Source of the DNA: Prosapia bicincta
Taxonomy: Eukaryota > Arthropoda > Insecta > Hemiptera > Cercopidae
Length of the DNA stretch: 64,000 bases
Reading direction: 5' to 3'
Assembly: GCA_036971475.1 (NCBI GenBank)
Contig: JBAIZL010000005.1
Span: 168,387,886 to 168,451,885, forward strand
In this document: in pieces, positions 32,600 to 44,274 of the stretch
How the letters are laid out: every line of letters begins with the position of its first letter
Position numbering within the stretch: position 1 is the stretch's first letter
Notes under the pieces: generated by a model
What the model was told of the DNA's origin: nothing
Databases searched by the model: none
What the model saw: only the letters and a program-made list of their open reading frames with translations
Position numbers and translations under genes: made by a program

Positions 32600-33951
32600 A
32601 AAGAATGATACAAAAATTGTTATGTTACCAACAATAAACATTAAATTAAGTAGTGAATTAAATTGTAACGCTTTATTGGACACTGGATGTTCAATAAACA
32701 TAATAAACGAAGAATTTTTTTAAAACATTGTTAAACCAAAAATTAGTTAAGAAAATTGTAAACAGGATAAAGTTTCAGCAGCTAATAATACAGAGATAAA
32801 AGTAAAAGGTAATTGCATTGTCAAAATTAAAGTAAAAAATTTTTTCATGGCAAGTGAAGTTTTTAATAGCAGAAGGTTTAAATTGTAAAATAATTTCGGG
32901 ACTTCCCTTTATTAAAGAAACGGGTTTAGTAATAGATATTTCAAAGAACTCATGTCATTTTAATTTTAAACCAAATGTGAATGTAGCGTTAAATAGTTTA
33001 AAAAGTTGTATGGTTAATAATTTAAACTCAAATGAAATTCAAATTGGTTATGAGGAAGCCAAAAAAGACATAGAAAAATTAGTAAAAAATTATCCTAATG
33101 TTTTCACAGATAAGATTGGTAAAGCATTAAATTTTGAATTTGAATTAAAAGTTAAAAGTAAAGAAATAATAAAATTAAAACCATATCCATTAAGCCTGCC
33201 AAAAATGGCAATTTTAAAGAAAATATTAGACGAACTTTTAGAACAAAAAATCATAGAGCATTCCACTAGTCCATATTTAAATCCTTCGTTTTTAGTATCA
33301 AAAAAGGACAAACATAGGCTAGTAGTTAATTATGAAAAATTAAACCAAATAATAGAGAGAGTTTCACATCAAATAGGAGATATGTCTGACTGTTACCAAT
33401 ACTTAAGTGGTGCAAAAAATTTTACTTGTATAGATTTATGTAATTCCTTTCATCAGATTCCATTATCCGAAGGGAGCAAAAAATATACTGCTTTCAGTAC
33501 TTCTTTTAGTCAATACAATTACACACGAATTCCATATGGTCTCCATGTTGGGAGCGAAATATTGAGTGCGTATGTAGAACAAATTTTTTTCGACATAAAG
33601 TATAAATTTATGATAAATTTTGTTGATGACATCATTATTTATAGTAAATCTTTAAAAGAACATATTCAACATGCAACTGAAGAAGTCAAAAGATTAAGTG
33701 AAAATAATTTAACTGTCAATGTGTCAAAGGCAAAGTTTGCTTGTACAGAGATAAGGTTTTTAGGCAACAAAATAAGTGAAAATGTAATTGAGATAGATCC
33801 AGATAGAACTAACTCTATTAAAGAATTTCCAAGACCAAAAAACCCAAAGGATTTATCAAGATTTATTGGTATGGTATCTTTCTTTAGTACCTTTATAAAA
33901 GATTATGCTAAAATAGCTAGCCCACTAAACGAGTTACGCAAAAAAGAGTAA
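32600..33951 (+). pseudogene. Gypsy protease and reverse transcriptase
   Basis: The protease motif LLDTGCSINIIN lies near 32675-32710, with a stop soon after (near 32721). From 32854 an open frame of 365 codons holds the RT: SPYLNPSFLVSKKD, FTCIDLCNSFHQIPL, TAFSTSF and the catalytic FVDDIIIYSK near 33620, then FLGNKIS and the thumb/connection. The RT palm is intact in frame, but the preceding protease is broken. Confidence 0.9.
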
Positions 33952-34762
33952 AATTTAATTGGAGTCAAGAATGTGAAAATAGTTTTGTTAAATTAAAAAA
34001 TTGTATAATGAACCCGCCTTGTTTAAATATTGCTAATCATGATAAACCATTTTATTTAATGACAGACGCTAGTGAACATGGTATAGGTTCATGTTTAATG
34101 CAAAAAGACAACAACGGTAAACATAAACCTATAGCCTTTTATTCTAAAAAATTTACAGACTCTGAACGCAATTTATCAGTTTATGAAAAAGAAACTTTAG
34201 CAATAGTACTAAGTATCGAAAAATTCTACAAATATTTAGAAGTAATGTCCTTTTATTTGATAACCGACAACCAAGCGCTGTCATGGTCTTTAAGTCACTT
34301 CAGAAAGTTAGGAAAAATTGGACGTTGGTTAGAGCACATATTAAGTTTACCTTTCAAAATATTTCATGTAAAGGGTAAGGACAACCCTGTAGCTGATTCC
34401 TTAAGCAGAATTCATACTGAGTGTAGTGACATAGAAATTGAAATAATAGAAGTGGAATCAAAAGATGAAATTCGTAATATTAACAAAATAAGTAAAAAAA
34501 TAGATGGGTCACTAATAAATTGTTAAATGTAAATGTAATCTCTCAAATACCCTTAAGTTTTATAGATATAATGGAACACCAAAGAAATGATTCTGAAATT
34601 AATAAGATAATTCAAAGTGTACAAAACGGAACTAATAACAAATTTTTTTATTTATATAAAGGAGTTTTAATGTTTAAAAATAAGGAGAAATCCAATGCAC
34701 AAATTTATTTACCAAAATTAATAGATATGTTATTCGAATATTATCATAATTCTATGATGGGA
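33952..34762 (+). pseudogene. Gypsy RNase H and integrase N-terminus
   Basis: A frame break separates it from RT. RNase H motifs LMTDASEHGIGSCL, SVYEKETLAIV and LITDNQALSW are clear, then GKDNPVADSLSRI. A further shift near 34520 leads to the pre-integrase region (LFEYYHNSMMG), which stops at the zinc-binding start of integrase. Truncated by Penelope sequence. Confidence 0.9.
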
Positions 34763-34993
34763 GTAACAAATTACTTACAAAACTGATAATAAAATTAAAA
34801 ATTTAATAAACAATAACAATAATCAAAATAATATGCATGAAAGAAATGGTGTATATAATATAAAATGTCAAGATTGTAGTAAATTATATGTAGGAAAAAC
34901 AAAAAAGAAATTAAAAGAAAGATACAAAGAACATTTAAACGCTTATATTAAACCAAACATATAAAAATCAAATTTAGCTACTCATTGTATTAC

Positions 34994-35622
34994 CCCTTTG
35001 CACGCGTATAACGTGATTTCTTCTAAGGCTGGAATTTCTGCTACCGCGTATTACGAGAAATTACGTATTTGCAATATTTTGTTTATGGAAGTCCTAGTTG
35101 TTGGTTTAAAGTCCATTACAATGTGTGGCAATGTTTGTTTGGTTTAAATGAACTCGTCTGCTACGATTATTGTTCTCGGCCACATGATACTGATCCACAT
35201 TTGGTTGATTTAGCCACCAGGCGCCATTACGTGGTCCATGCATGCGCGTATGACGGGTATTCTTGGCAGGACGCAGCGTCTGCCAACTGTCGTATTTTGT
35301 GTTGACATTGTGATTGCTATAGTTGTTTACTGTTTACGTGAGTGAGTTTTGTTTATACTGTAAGAATAATTTATTGTTTATGATTTGGTGGATAATAATT
35401 TTAGTTACTTTAATTTTATTTTAAATGGATTTATTGATATCTTGAATTACCTAGTGTAAAAATATAAAAAATTATAAAAATAACTAGTTTATAATTTTTT
35501 TGTTCAAATACATCTTTAGGAACTCAGAATTAAATAGAACTTTGAACAATTCGCAAACAAGTTTTTTTATCTAATACCACGTAACCTGTTACTTGCCCTT
35601 TATATGTCCCGTGTGCTAAGGG
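34994..35622. mobile_element. piggyBac-type MITE nested in Penelope
   Basis: Ends CCCTTTGCACGCG and CGTGTGCTAAGGG are imperfect inverse complements. It is flanked by TTAC (34990-34993, a decayed TTAA) and TTAA (35623-35626). The uninterrupted Penelope copy at 29256-29770 confirms the empty site. A 78-codon frame inside has no recognisable family. A different family from the 5577-8086 piggyBac. Confidence 0.75.
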
Positions 35623-35898
35623 TTAATAATGGACAAAAATTTCCTGAAACAGAAAATATGAAATTAATAAAAGAATTAAACAAAGGATTAAAGATGAATA
35701 TATGTGAAACATTGGAAATTTACAAACATAAAGTTAAAGACGGATTAATTGATAAACAGATTCAAGCGAGATCAAGGCACCAAACTATTTATAAGGTCAT
35801 TGATGTTATAGAAAAAATTACATAAAGTGCAATACTTATAAAGATATGGTTGATTGTAGTACACGCTTTAATTTTTGTAAAAATATTTTGTTAGATAA

Positions 35899-35955
35899 TT
35901 ATTTTTCCTGAACATGCTGGTACTGTTTTATCGGCGAAAAGCTTTGAATAATATA
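35899..35955 (+). ncRNA. Degenerate hammerhead-like motif
   Basis: Same form as at 29305-29356: CTGAACA (35908-35914), stem II GCTGGT/ATCGGC, GAAA (35936-35939), then AAGCTT. Core mutated, stem II preserved. Confidence 0.4.
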
Positions 35956-36030
35956 TGTATTAAAAGTATTCTTGTTTTTGAAATATTTTTAATTTATTAA
36001 CTATATTACAAGAAAACATATCACCATATT

Positions 36031-36033
<3 letters not shown>

Positions 36034-36070
<37 letters not shown>
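36034..36070. repeat. (AT)n tract
   Basis: Lies between the 3' tail of the plus-strand Penelope fragment and another Penelope end. Confidence 0.95.
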
Positions 36071-36075
<5 letters not shown>

Positions 36076-36076
<1 letters not shown>

Positions 36077-36240
36077 CGTTTTCATGTTTAATAATTTAAA
36101 ACAACATAGGTTATTCAAATACAAAAATATTTATTAATTTATATTAATAAAGCTTTTCGTTGGTAAACAGTACCAACATCATCAGGAATGAAAATTTGTT
36201 TACAATCTTATAATACACATTAGGATTTCGTGCGTCCAAG
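36076..36240 (-). mobile_element. Penelope-like 3' end remnant with hammerhead
   Basis: Shares the AAAACAACATAGGTTATTCA end and hammerhead block with 58171-58270. The (AT)n tract abuts its outer end. Confidence 0.65.
36145..36192 (-). ncRNA. Hammerhead ribozyme motif, type I
   Basis: Minus strand: CTGATGA (36185-36179), stem II GTTGGT/ACCAAC closed by ACTGTTT, then GAAA (36158-36155) and an AAGCTT palindrome as stem III. Core boxes are intact. Stem I pairing is weak here (ATTA after the site against ATTC before the core). Confidence 0.6.
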
Positions 36241-36467
36241 CATTTTGTCATTGTCTCTTATATACAGTAATCTGCTCGCCCTTTTATTTTGCTGGCCCGC
36301 GTCGGGATGTATTGCGTCGGGTTGCTTCCCTTTCAATGTAAAAATTAGTACGTACATATTTACATATCTATTTCCTTCATCTTAACTTCTATTAAGCCTT
36401 ATATGTATTTACGTCGTAATTCACCGTTTGGTAATCTGATTGGAATAAAAATTGGATATTTGTAAAA

Positions 36468-36529
36468 CAACGGCAGACCCCGGATAATCCGCAAACCGGT
36501 TAATCCGCCCACGGATAATTGGGACTTTA

Positions 36530-36532
<3 letters not shown>
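36468..36532 (-). mobile_element. Terminal fragment of a pogo/Tigger element
   Basis: The minus strand starts CAGTAAAGTCCCAATTATCC next to TA, with repeated GGATTA/ATTATCCG units typical of Tigger ends. The rest of the element is not present. Confidence 0.6.

Positions 36533-36609
<77 letters not shown>
36533..36609. repeat. (AT)n tract
   Basis: About 38 units between the pogo end and repeat copy 2. Confidence 0.95.
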
Positions 36610-36612
<3 letters not shown>

Positions 36613-38090
36613 AACATTTATAGAATGGGCTATATAATATTATTTAAGAATTGGAAGAATATATTAGAAATAACTCACACAAAATTTAAAAAGAAATTCA
36701 TTAAAAGATTGATTAGATTAAATTGAAACTAAATTTAGGTAAAAGCCTAGAATTGTAAACAAGGTATTTGAACTGTTAAATCGATTAGGAAATTTGTTAT
36801 ATCAAAACCCCTAACACATAAATTAAAACAAGATAATCTAATAATAATTATATTCAAACAAAATTGTAAATATTAGTAACATAGGGCATAAGTAATTACT
36901 TGAAGGAGAAAGTGAAAAACGGTAGTAAACAAATTGAAAGGTTATGTTCTATGAATCCAGTCAAAACACACACATTTCGAAATATTACAAAAGTAAAACA
37001 CAAAGACACTTCACACACTAATAATAATAATTAAATAAACACTGGAAGGTTTGTTAATGATAGGAAAATTGAAACAGTATGTTAACCAAATTAAAACGGT
37101 GAAAATAGTTCGTTGACATTAACAGATGTGAAAGTAAAGAAGTAGGTCAGTTGCAGTCGACTCTAGTGGGAAGGAATCGAACTAAATTATAATCCATATG
37201 ATTTTTTTTAAGAAGGAGAAGCCGCCATATTAAAAAAACAAACAATTGTTTAAAATCTAAGGACGCGTAGTTAGAGTCAGTCTGGCGTGGGGACGCCGAG
37301 GAAGCAGACCTTTCTTAGAAGACAAAATTTTACATTGGAAGGAATTCGTCAAAATTATACCGTTTTGTGAAGAAACTTGGCAAATTTAAATAAGGATAAG
37401 AAAATGTAAAGATAAAGTACAGTGATAATATATTTTGAAGGAACTAAAACGAATTTAAGTGTGAAAAAAGTGAAATTTGAAGAGAACGGAATCTTACGTA
37501 AGCGACCTGCAGATTTTCGGTATTTGATAAGTTAAGTATGTATAGCGCTATAAAAAAATAAACTTTAATGGACTCTTAGGATAATAGGGAAGTTTAAAAT
37601 TGTACATTAGAATATCTTGTGATTAATAGTAATAAGATCATAATCCAGTTCAAATAGTTTCGCCTTTTTGCTTATTCCAAATTAAAGTATTTCCATCCGG
37701 AAAATATTTATTAAAACTAATTTCAAAATTTAATATTGTTTGTTCAAAATTTATTTAATTAACCTAAGAATTAAAAAAATATAGCCCATGCTATAAACCC
37801 CGAGATAGTAAGAGATCGTAAAATTAGCCAAGGGTATTAAAATTGTGTAACTATAAAAATCAAAGAAAGTGAGTTTAGTATATTGTGTTAAAATTTGTTA
37901 AGTTTATTTTTGTTCTGTGTTTATTGTTTAACTGTTAAAATAAAATTGTTCTGTTAACTGTTGAAATAAAATAATTATAATAAAGAATTTTAAATTATTC
38001 AGGAGTTTGTGTTTTGTAACTAGAGAAATTAATTATTTTCATTCAATAATAAACCCCGTTGTATTGCGTCTTGGAAATATCTTTATAATA
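36610..38090. repeat. Unclassified 1.5-kb dispersed repeat, copy 2
   Basis: Direct-orientation homologue of 27407-28880, again starting TGTAACATTTATAGAATGGG immediately after (AT)n and ending in TATATATA. Scattered substitutions and small indels separate the copies. Confidence 0.8.
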
Positions 38091-38096
38091 TATATA

Positions 38097-38200
38097 TGAA
38101 GTTATTATTATTACTTGTAAATCATTTTTTCCACCACTAAGTGCAATAATTTTTAACCTTGTGTGATGAGGCACCTGACCATTGTTGAATCACTGAATTG
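38097..38200. repeat. Dispersed repeat P, single arm
   Basis: TGAAGTTATTATTATTACTT through GTGTGATGAGGCACC to GAATTGG. Homologous to arms of the palindrome at 58349-58562 and to 51472-51613. (AT)n follows it. Confidence 0.7.
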
Positions 38201-38201
38201 G

Positions 38202-38213
38202 TATATATATATA

Positions 38214-38262
<49 letters not shown>
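38202..38262. repeat. (AT)n tract
   Basis: Microsatellite next to repeat P. Confidence 0.95.
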
Positions 38263-38265
<3 letters not shown>

Positions 38266-38282
38266 CTGGTTACGTATGTATA

Positions 38283-38391
38283 TATAAAATAAACACATAC
38301 AAAAACTTTTGATTCTCCAGTGGATTAGTTTCACATTAATGAAACTATGATTGAGTGTTATTAGTTTGTGATAAATTAAACATTATATCAA

Positions 38392-38455
<64 letters not shown>

Positions 38456-38575
38456 TTGATATAATGTTTAATTTATCATAAAGTAATAACACTTAATCAT
38501 AGTTTCATTAATGTGAAACTAATCCACTAATTCATGCACTGAAGAATCAAAAGTTTTTGTATATGTTTCAACATG
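38283..38575. repeat. Inverted repeat around an (AT)n core
   Basis: Arms of about 110 bp (38283-38393 and 38453-38575) are inverse complements (AACTAATCCACT, TTTAATTTATCA, GGTTGATATAATG). The space between them is only (AT)n (38394-38452). It could extrude as a cruciform or fold as RNA. Confidence 0.85.
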
Positions 38576-38760
38576 ATTATAAGGGAAATAAATTGTGCAA
38601 CAATTTAAATAAATGCTATGTTCAAGTTGTGTTATTGATCTTGAATGTATATTGTAGTTCTTTTGTTCTATTCTGTTGTCTGAGTTTTTAGTAAATTATT
38701 AGCTTGAAAAAGTTACAAGTTAGTTTAATTGATCTAATTTGTCTACATTTTATTTTTCAG

Positions 38761-38822
38761 AACACATTATTAGACCAGTGTACAGATTACAAATTAAACA
38801 AGTCAAAACAAACTGCAACACT
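38761..38822 (+). CDS. AATF: AATF exon 5
   Basis: A 62-nt exon after TATTTTTCAG, with donor CT|GTAAGTAT. It encodes NTLLDQCTDYKLNKSKQTAT and ends in phase 2. It sits at the variable end of the AATF-Che1 domain. It lies between the 13-kb and 6.9-kb introns, so skipping would be easy; skipping would shift the frame. Confidence 0.8.
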
Positions 38823-39044
38823 GTAAGTATATGACAAGGCAAATAAAATTACAGCTTCTTAAATGTCATTTAAAATGGTAATTTTTTTAAAAGTCCATGC
38901 TCAAGTAGAAACTAGAGTTTTTAAACTAACATTGTGCAGTAACAAATAAATGTAGTTACTACAGTTTAATCTATACACTTAAGAGATGTTGAAATAATTA
39001 TAGGTTATATAAAGGGTTGAGATAACTATATAGAATATGAATTA

Positions 39045-40550
39045 CAGTAGACTCTCGCTATTCGTGGTTGGCAAAATTACAGGGCATCTCGCTAATAAGT
39101 ATTGTATTTAAAAAAAAAAAAACAAGAAAAACAGTATAGTTACTGTGCTAGTTGTAGGATAATGTGTTCTCGTCTTATTTATATTGTAAGTACTGTAGTT
39201 ATTTAACACAAAGAAATTCGATTATTCTGCAAACAGCCATTACACTGTACACTACTAGGCCTACTACTCAAAAGATAGGCATTCCTTATATATAACAAGT
39301 TACTGGCAAACATCGAAGATTCAAACGGCGCCTGCATCCAACTCCATACATAAGTTTAACATCACTTCTGTTTAATTACTGCTAATTTATTAGTTTTAGA
39401 AATCCAAACATTGATAATCGTATCTGGTGGCCGTAACTAACTCGGATTTTGTTTTTCCTGTCACTTACCAAACAGGTATCGGATTCACTTGTCGTGTCTG
39501 CTAGTTTTGGAAATGTCGCATCTACTTGTGGAATTGTTTAGTGAATTTGTTTTGTTTAGTTTCATATTTTCTCTTAAATTGTTTATCCAAGCCATAATGT
39601 CATCAAACCTTGATAGGGGAATAAACGTTATGCCGTTGATTAAGGAGATTGACCTTTTATATAAATTGAAATGTGGTGAAAGCATACCATATGTCGTGAA
39701 GCATAGATACAAGGACGAGTGTCAGAGAAGGGACTTGTCGGGAAGTTACCTCTGTATGTTGCGATATAAATGTCGAAAAAATGGATAAAGCTTTGATTGT
39801 GTGGATAAATCAATCACAAAAAAAGATGTCTGAGTTCAATTTTGATTCGTAAAAAAGCTAGGGGTTTGCATGAAGATTTTGTTCAAAAAGGTGGGGAACC
39901 TATCAACATTCAATCATTTTCAGCAAGTAAAGCCTGGTTTGACAAGTTCAAGAGACTGTTTTCTCTTCACAACATGAAAATTGCTGGTGAATCAGTATCA
40001 GTATACCACAAAGCTGTCAATTCATTTCTATATCTTATTTCGAAAAAAAAGGCTGCACAGTTAATAAAGTTTTTAATGTGGATGAGACAGGACTGTTTTG
40101 GAAAAAATGCCTTCACAAACTTTCTTATCTAAGGAGGAGAAATCTGCTTGGGTTTTAAGCCCACAAAGGATCAATTGACTGTGCTGTAGTGCTAGTGTAC
40201 TTAGTCTCAATAGCACATAGAATTAACACTGAACGATTAAAAGTGAAGATGTCAAAAATCTTTTGAAAAATACAAACCAAGATTTGATGAAATAAGAGCT
40301 GGAAGAACTAATTTATCGAACCTGTGCCTATGTCGGATAATGAAGACAAGGAAATTGTAAAAAAATGTATCCTCGAAGTTGACATTAAAATCTGTCGCTG
40401 AAGTGTATGTTTAGGGAAAGAGTTAGCTGCAGTCATTACTAAAATTGATCCTTCTTAAAACGGGCATTAAAATGTAATCGAGAGCTGGAAAAAGTACTAT
40501 TGTCATATAAAGAACTAGAAAACAAATTGTGTGTTTAAAAATTTAGTCAT
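39045..40550 (+). mobile_element. Decayed Tigger/pogo element
   Basis: The left end CAGTAGACTCTCGCTATTCG follows TA. The plus strand from about 39595 encodes a degraded helix-turn-helix region, FDKFKRLFSLHNMKIAGES (CENP-B-like second DNA-binding part) and, near 40077, VDETGLFWKK with the first catalytic Asp. Stops interrupt repeatedly. The right end is not identified. AATF intron 5. Confidence 0.7.
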
Positions 40551-41189
40551 CAATATTTTTATGGTCTGAGCTGTTAAATATCCTTTCAGTGCATTATATA
40601 CTGCCCCAGCTAATGGTATTTGCCTTTGTAGACAATTTCTTATTATGCCTATTTACTATGATTTCATAAGCAACATAAACATTTTCCTACTAATTCTACT
40701 GCTTGATTCTGAAGTGTGAGTTGTTTGCAGGGTATCAAATTTGGCCCCCATACAATTTTTTTTCAAACTCACTATTGAAAATAGTGTCCAATTCTTGTAT
40801 CATTAGTTATAATTCTCTAAAAATATCTTGAATGGGCACTATATCAATCAGAAATAATTTAGCATTTGTATTTTAATTTATGTATTATCTCTGTTTAGCA
40901 GTTGGAGTATAAACCCAAATTTGATAATATCAGTACATTTCATACCTCATTGAATCTTTGTTTGATAGAATTAAGTAGTTTTATGTTCACTTTTGTCCAC
41001 AGTTGAACTTTTATATAATAGAATAACAATGTTATAATTTTTTTAAAGTTTAAGTATAACTGTCTTATTATTTTACTTATCAGCTTTATCCAGTTTTATA
41101 AGACATTAACTTGATCATAATTAACTACATATCTTTAATTAAGTAAACACTAATTTTGTTTTGCCACAAGTATTGAACAAAAGTAAATA
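40551..41189. other. No gene recognised
   Basis: AT-rich spacer between two Tigger elements in AATF intron 5. Confidence 0.45.
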
Positions 41190-41641
41190 CAGTAGAACCC
41201 CTCAAATCTGAACCCCAAAAAACCGAACATGATTTGATGAAAACCAAATTATATAAAAGTATCTAAAATTTAATGAAGTATGTAGTGAAAGTTTGCTACT
41301 TACGTAAAACAGGACTGAGATGTGTAAAATATTGGAATTGACACTGTAAAAACATGATATAATACGAAGTCCTATACTGTATCACTTCATTAATATAGAA
41401 TTTATTGACAGTAACATAAAAATTTAAAAAAACAAACACTAAGTTATATGTTTCCCTTCATCTGGCAAACAGACCTTCCTGAGGATTCAAAGTTGTGCCA
41501 CTGTGCATTAGCATAACATCATTGGTTGTTGCAGCTGCTTGTTGTTCTATATAACACAACACAATGTCGACAGTGGCGGCATCACCATGAGTAACAGCTT
41601 CGTAGAGGCATCTTTTTCCTCGCTATCGCTATCTGCTACAC

Positions 41642-44274
41642 CAGGGGTGCACAGCACGCGGGCCACTCTAAAATGTTGCTTTTGAATGTAATAAAATAAT
41701 GCTATTCCATAGGGAAAGGCACATTCTGTTCATATGTACATTGTACTACCAATACTGACGTGGTTAAGGACATATTTAATCTTAATGTACTCTATGTGTA
41801 TAGTGTAACCGAGAAGATTATCACTTGCCGAGATTGTAAGTAAGACATTCTGTAACAGATATTCATCGACACTTGTGTCAATGCCACACTTGCAAGTAAT
41901 TACTTGCAAGTCAGGAAATGGACCTGTATCTGTTTACGTTTAAAGTTTTTAACTGCTACACCATTATATCAATGTATCATTTTCTGACGCCAAGCATTCG
42001 TGATAAAGTTGCTGTTTTCCCATTACTCTTATACTCGATGACAAACTAAACTGAGTTAGTTGTTTATTAACACAAAACCAGTATGATGTGTGGTAGTATG
42101 GTATTTATTGTGCGAATTCATCAGTTGTGCTGGTAACGATTGATCCCTTTTAATAGGACAATTCTAAAATGTCAGTGTCAATAAACGTAAAGTTGAAGAA
42201 GAAGGACTGTGTTTTCAAGATAAGTGGTCGGAATTATATTTTTTTATTCAATATCAAAATAAGGCAACTTGTCTTATTTGCCAATAAACTGTTGGTGTCA
42301 TGAAAGTTTTCAATTTAAAAAGACATTACGAATCTAAGCATTCAAAAACATATAGTAATTTTAAAGGGCAACTGAGTAAAGACAAAGTAAACATTTTGAA
42401 AAAGAAATGAACAAGTCAACAAAATCTGTTAAAAAATGCCAGTATAAATTCGGAATCAGTAGTTAAAGCAAGTTTTGAAAATATTAATGAAACATTTAAA
42501 ACCTTTTGCAGATAGAGAATTAGTTATGGAATGTTTAATGGCCATAGGTGATATTTTAATTCCGAATAAAACCCAATTAGTTCACAGATTAGCTGAATGA
42601 CAATAGGTCGCAGAGTGGAAGAAATGTCAACTTTTTATTGAACATTCTTTGAAACAGAGAATCTCTAAATTTAAGTGGTTTTCGATCGCGTTGGACAAAA
42701 CTGTTGACATTTCAGATATAGCCCAGCTTGCTATTTTTGTATGAGGCGTTGATACCGATTTTAATATTACTGAATAGCTATTAAGTTTGGTTCCTATGAA
42801 GGGCACGACAACAAGTTTCAATATTTACCAGCAGACAATAAAAGTTTTCAAAAGTGCGTATGGAAAAAACTGTGCGGTGTGGCAACTGATGGCGCTCCAT
42901 CAATGAATAAAAACATAGGTTTAATGTCATACCTTGATAAAGACTGTAGTTTATATGGAAATGAGCTCATAACTTTTCACTGTCTTCTTCATAGACAAAA
43001 TTTGTGTTGGAAATCATTGTAGATGGATCATATTATCAAAGTTGTTACTAAAGTTGTAAATAGGCTACTTTTTGTAGAAAGAGACTTGTCCGTTGCCAAT
43101 TCAAATAATTTCTCCATGATATCGTTAGTGGATTTGAAGATGTAATTAATTGTACTCATATTTGGTGGTTAAGTGCAGGCAAAGTTTTAAGAAGAGTGTT
43201 TAGTCTTCGTGAAGAAATTGATATTTTCCTTTCTGATCGATGGTATTATGCTATTCGAATTTAAAAATAGAGACTGGTTATGTGACAGCATTTTATGTCG
43301 TTATTATGCATCATATGAACGAATTGAATACCAAACTTCAGGGCAAAGACAATTTAATTCACTTATTAGTGTCTTACAAGAGCGTTTGAAAAAGTTGACA
43401 GTGTGGGGCGCCCAAATGGAAAATGGAGTTCTGGTTATTGCTTATTGGGATGAATTCAACAGATACTGATAACACTTTGGTCTTCTCGAAATATAGCAAT
43501 ATGATATAGTTTTTGAAGGAAGATTTTAAAACCTTTGCATTGTCATTCAGTGTTGGTTGTATGGATGCACCACACAATTTTCAAATGGAACTTACTTCTC
43601 TGCAGCACAAGATTCAGTTAAAGTAAAAATTCTGTGAAGTTCCATTATTAGATTTCTACAAATATTACTTGCTTGTTAATCTGTAGAATGGTTAATCTGC
43701 GAGAAATATTTTTTTTTAATTTCGTGTTTGTTCGGTAGTACTTTCATTTGTGAACATGCATTTTCGTTAATGAAATCTATCAAATCTAAAGCTCGTACGC
43801 GTTTAACTGACATTCACTTGGAATCAACATTGTAAATAGTAACTACAAACATTAAAATAGATATTGAACAATAATAAAAAAAGTGTCAAATTTCCTATTA
43901 AAAGAAACACTTTTCAGAATGTGTTTTAATGTTTAAGTTGTTTTGTTTTGAATCCTGGTATGGTATGGTTAATAAATGTGGTAAACTTTAAATACTTGTT
44001 GCAAGTATCAACATTGTAAGATTAACAAAATAGAGAATTTGTTATCTGGATATGTTGTTACAGGTATGTACGCTATCAATAAAATGGCTGTGTATGTATG
44101 GGATGTACGCTTTCATTATAATTGAAAACGTAGGCTATATTATGGAATGTTAACCACAGTTAGATAAAACGTATTTAAATTGTTGAACTCGGGAAAAATT
44201 TTAATCCTGCGGCCTGCCTCAAGAAAAATGAACATTTAATTGGCCCTTCGTTACAAAAAGGTTGAGCACCCCTG
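41642..44274 (+). mobile_element. hAT transposon with 8-bp target duplication
   Basis: Ends CAGGGGTGCACAGC and GTTGAGCACCCCTG. The flanks TGCTACAC (41634-41641) and TTCTACAC (44275-44282) are an 8-bp duplication with one mismatch. The 2633-bp element carries a decayed transposase. Inserted in the Tigger above. Confidence 0.9.
42168..43870 (+). pseudogene. hAT transposase, decayed
   Basis: Starts MSVSINVKLKKKDC, with a BED-finger-like remnant (FNLKRHYESKHSK). Then FADRELVMECLMAIGD, LDKTVDISDIAQLAIFV and, near 43750, CEHAFSLMKSIKSKARTRLT, the hAT C-terminal dimerisation region. Many stops and shifts. Resembles ZBED5/GTF2IRD2-type hATs. Confidence 0.8.

Larger units (their letters stand above)
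29874..34762 (+). mobile_element. Decayed Ty3/gypsy retrotransposon, 3' truncated
   Basis: Begins near TGTTAATCTATCG with an LTR-like region containing TATATAAG (30009-30016). It runs through gag, protease, RT and RNase H, and stops in the N-terminal part of integrase, where Penelope sequence begins. Multiple frameshifts and stops. AT-rich like its surroundings, so an old copy. The 3' LTR is missing and the LTR/leader boundary is not resolved. It lies between two inverted Penelope fragments. Confidence 0.85.
34763..35995 (+). pseudogene. Penelope-like 3' fragment with nested MITE
   Basis: The plus strand encodes GVYNIKCQDCSKLYVGKTKK then KLKERYKEHL (GIY-YIG; VYN and YVG are the signature tyrosine motifs) up to about 34989. 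A 629-bp piggyBac-type MITE interrupts it. The C-terminal block resumes at 35627 (NNGQKFPE, ETLEIYKHKVKD), followed by the 3' tail to 35995. No reverse transcriptase. Confidence 0.8.

Noticed and set aside
35069..35305. 78-codon open frame in the piggyBac-type MITE
   Set aside because: No family resemblance; GC-richer MITE interior with an open frame by chance.
36399..36617. Open frames of repeated Tyr-Ile (also 38137-38334 and the tail of 45860-46324)
   Set aside because: They are translations of (AT)n tracts, not genes.
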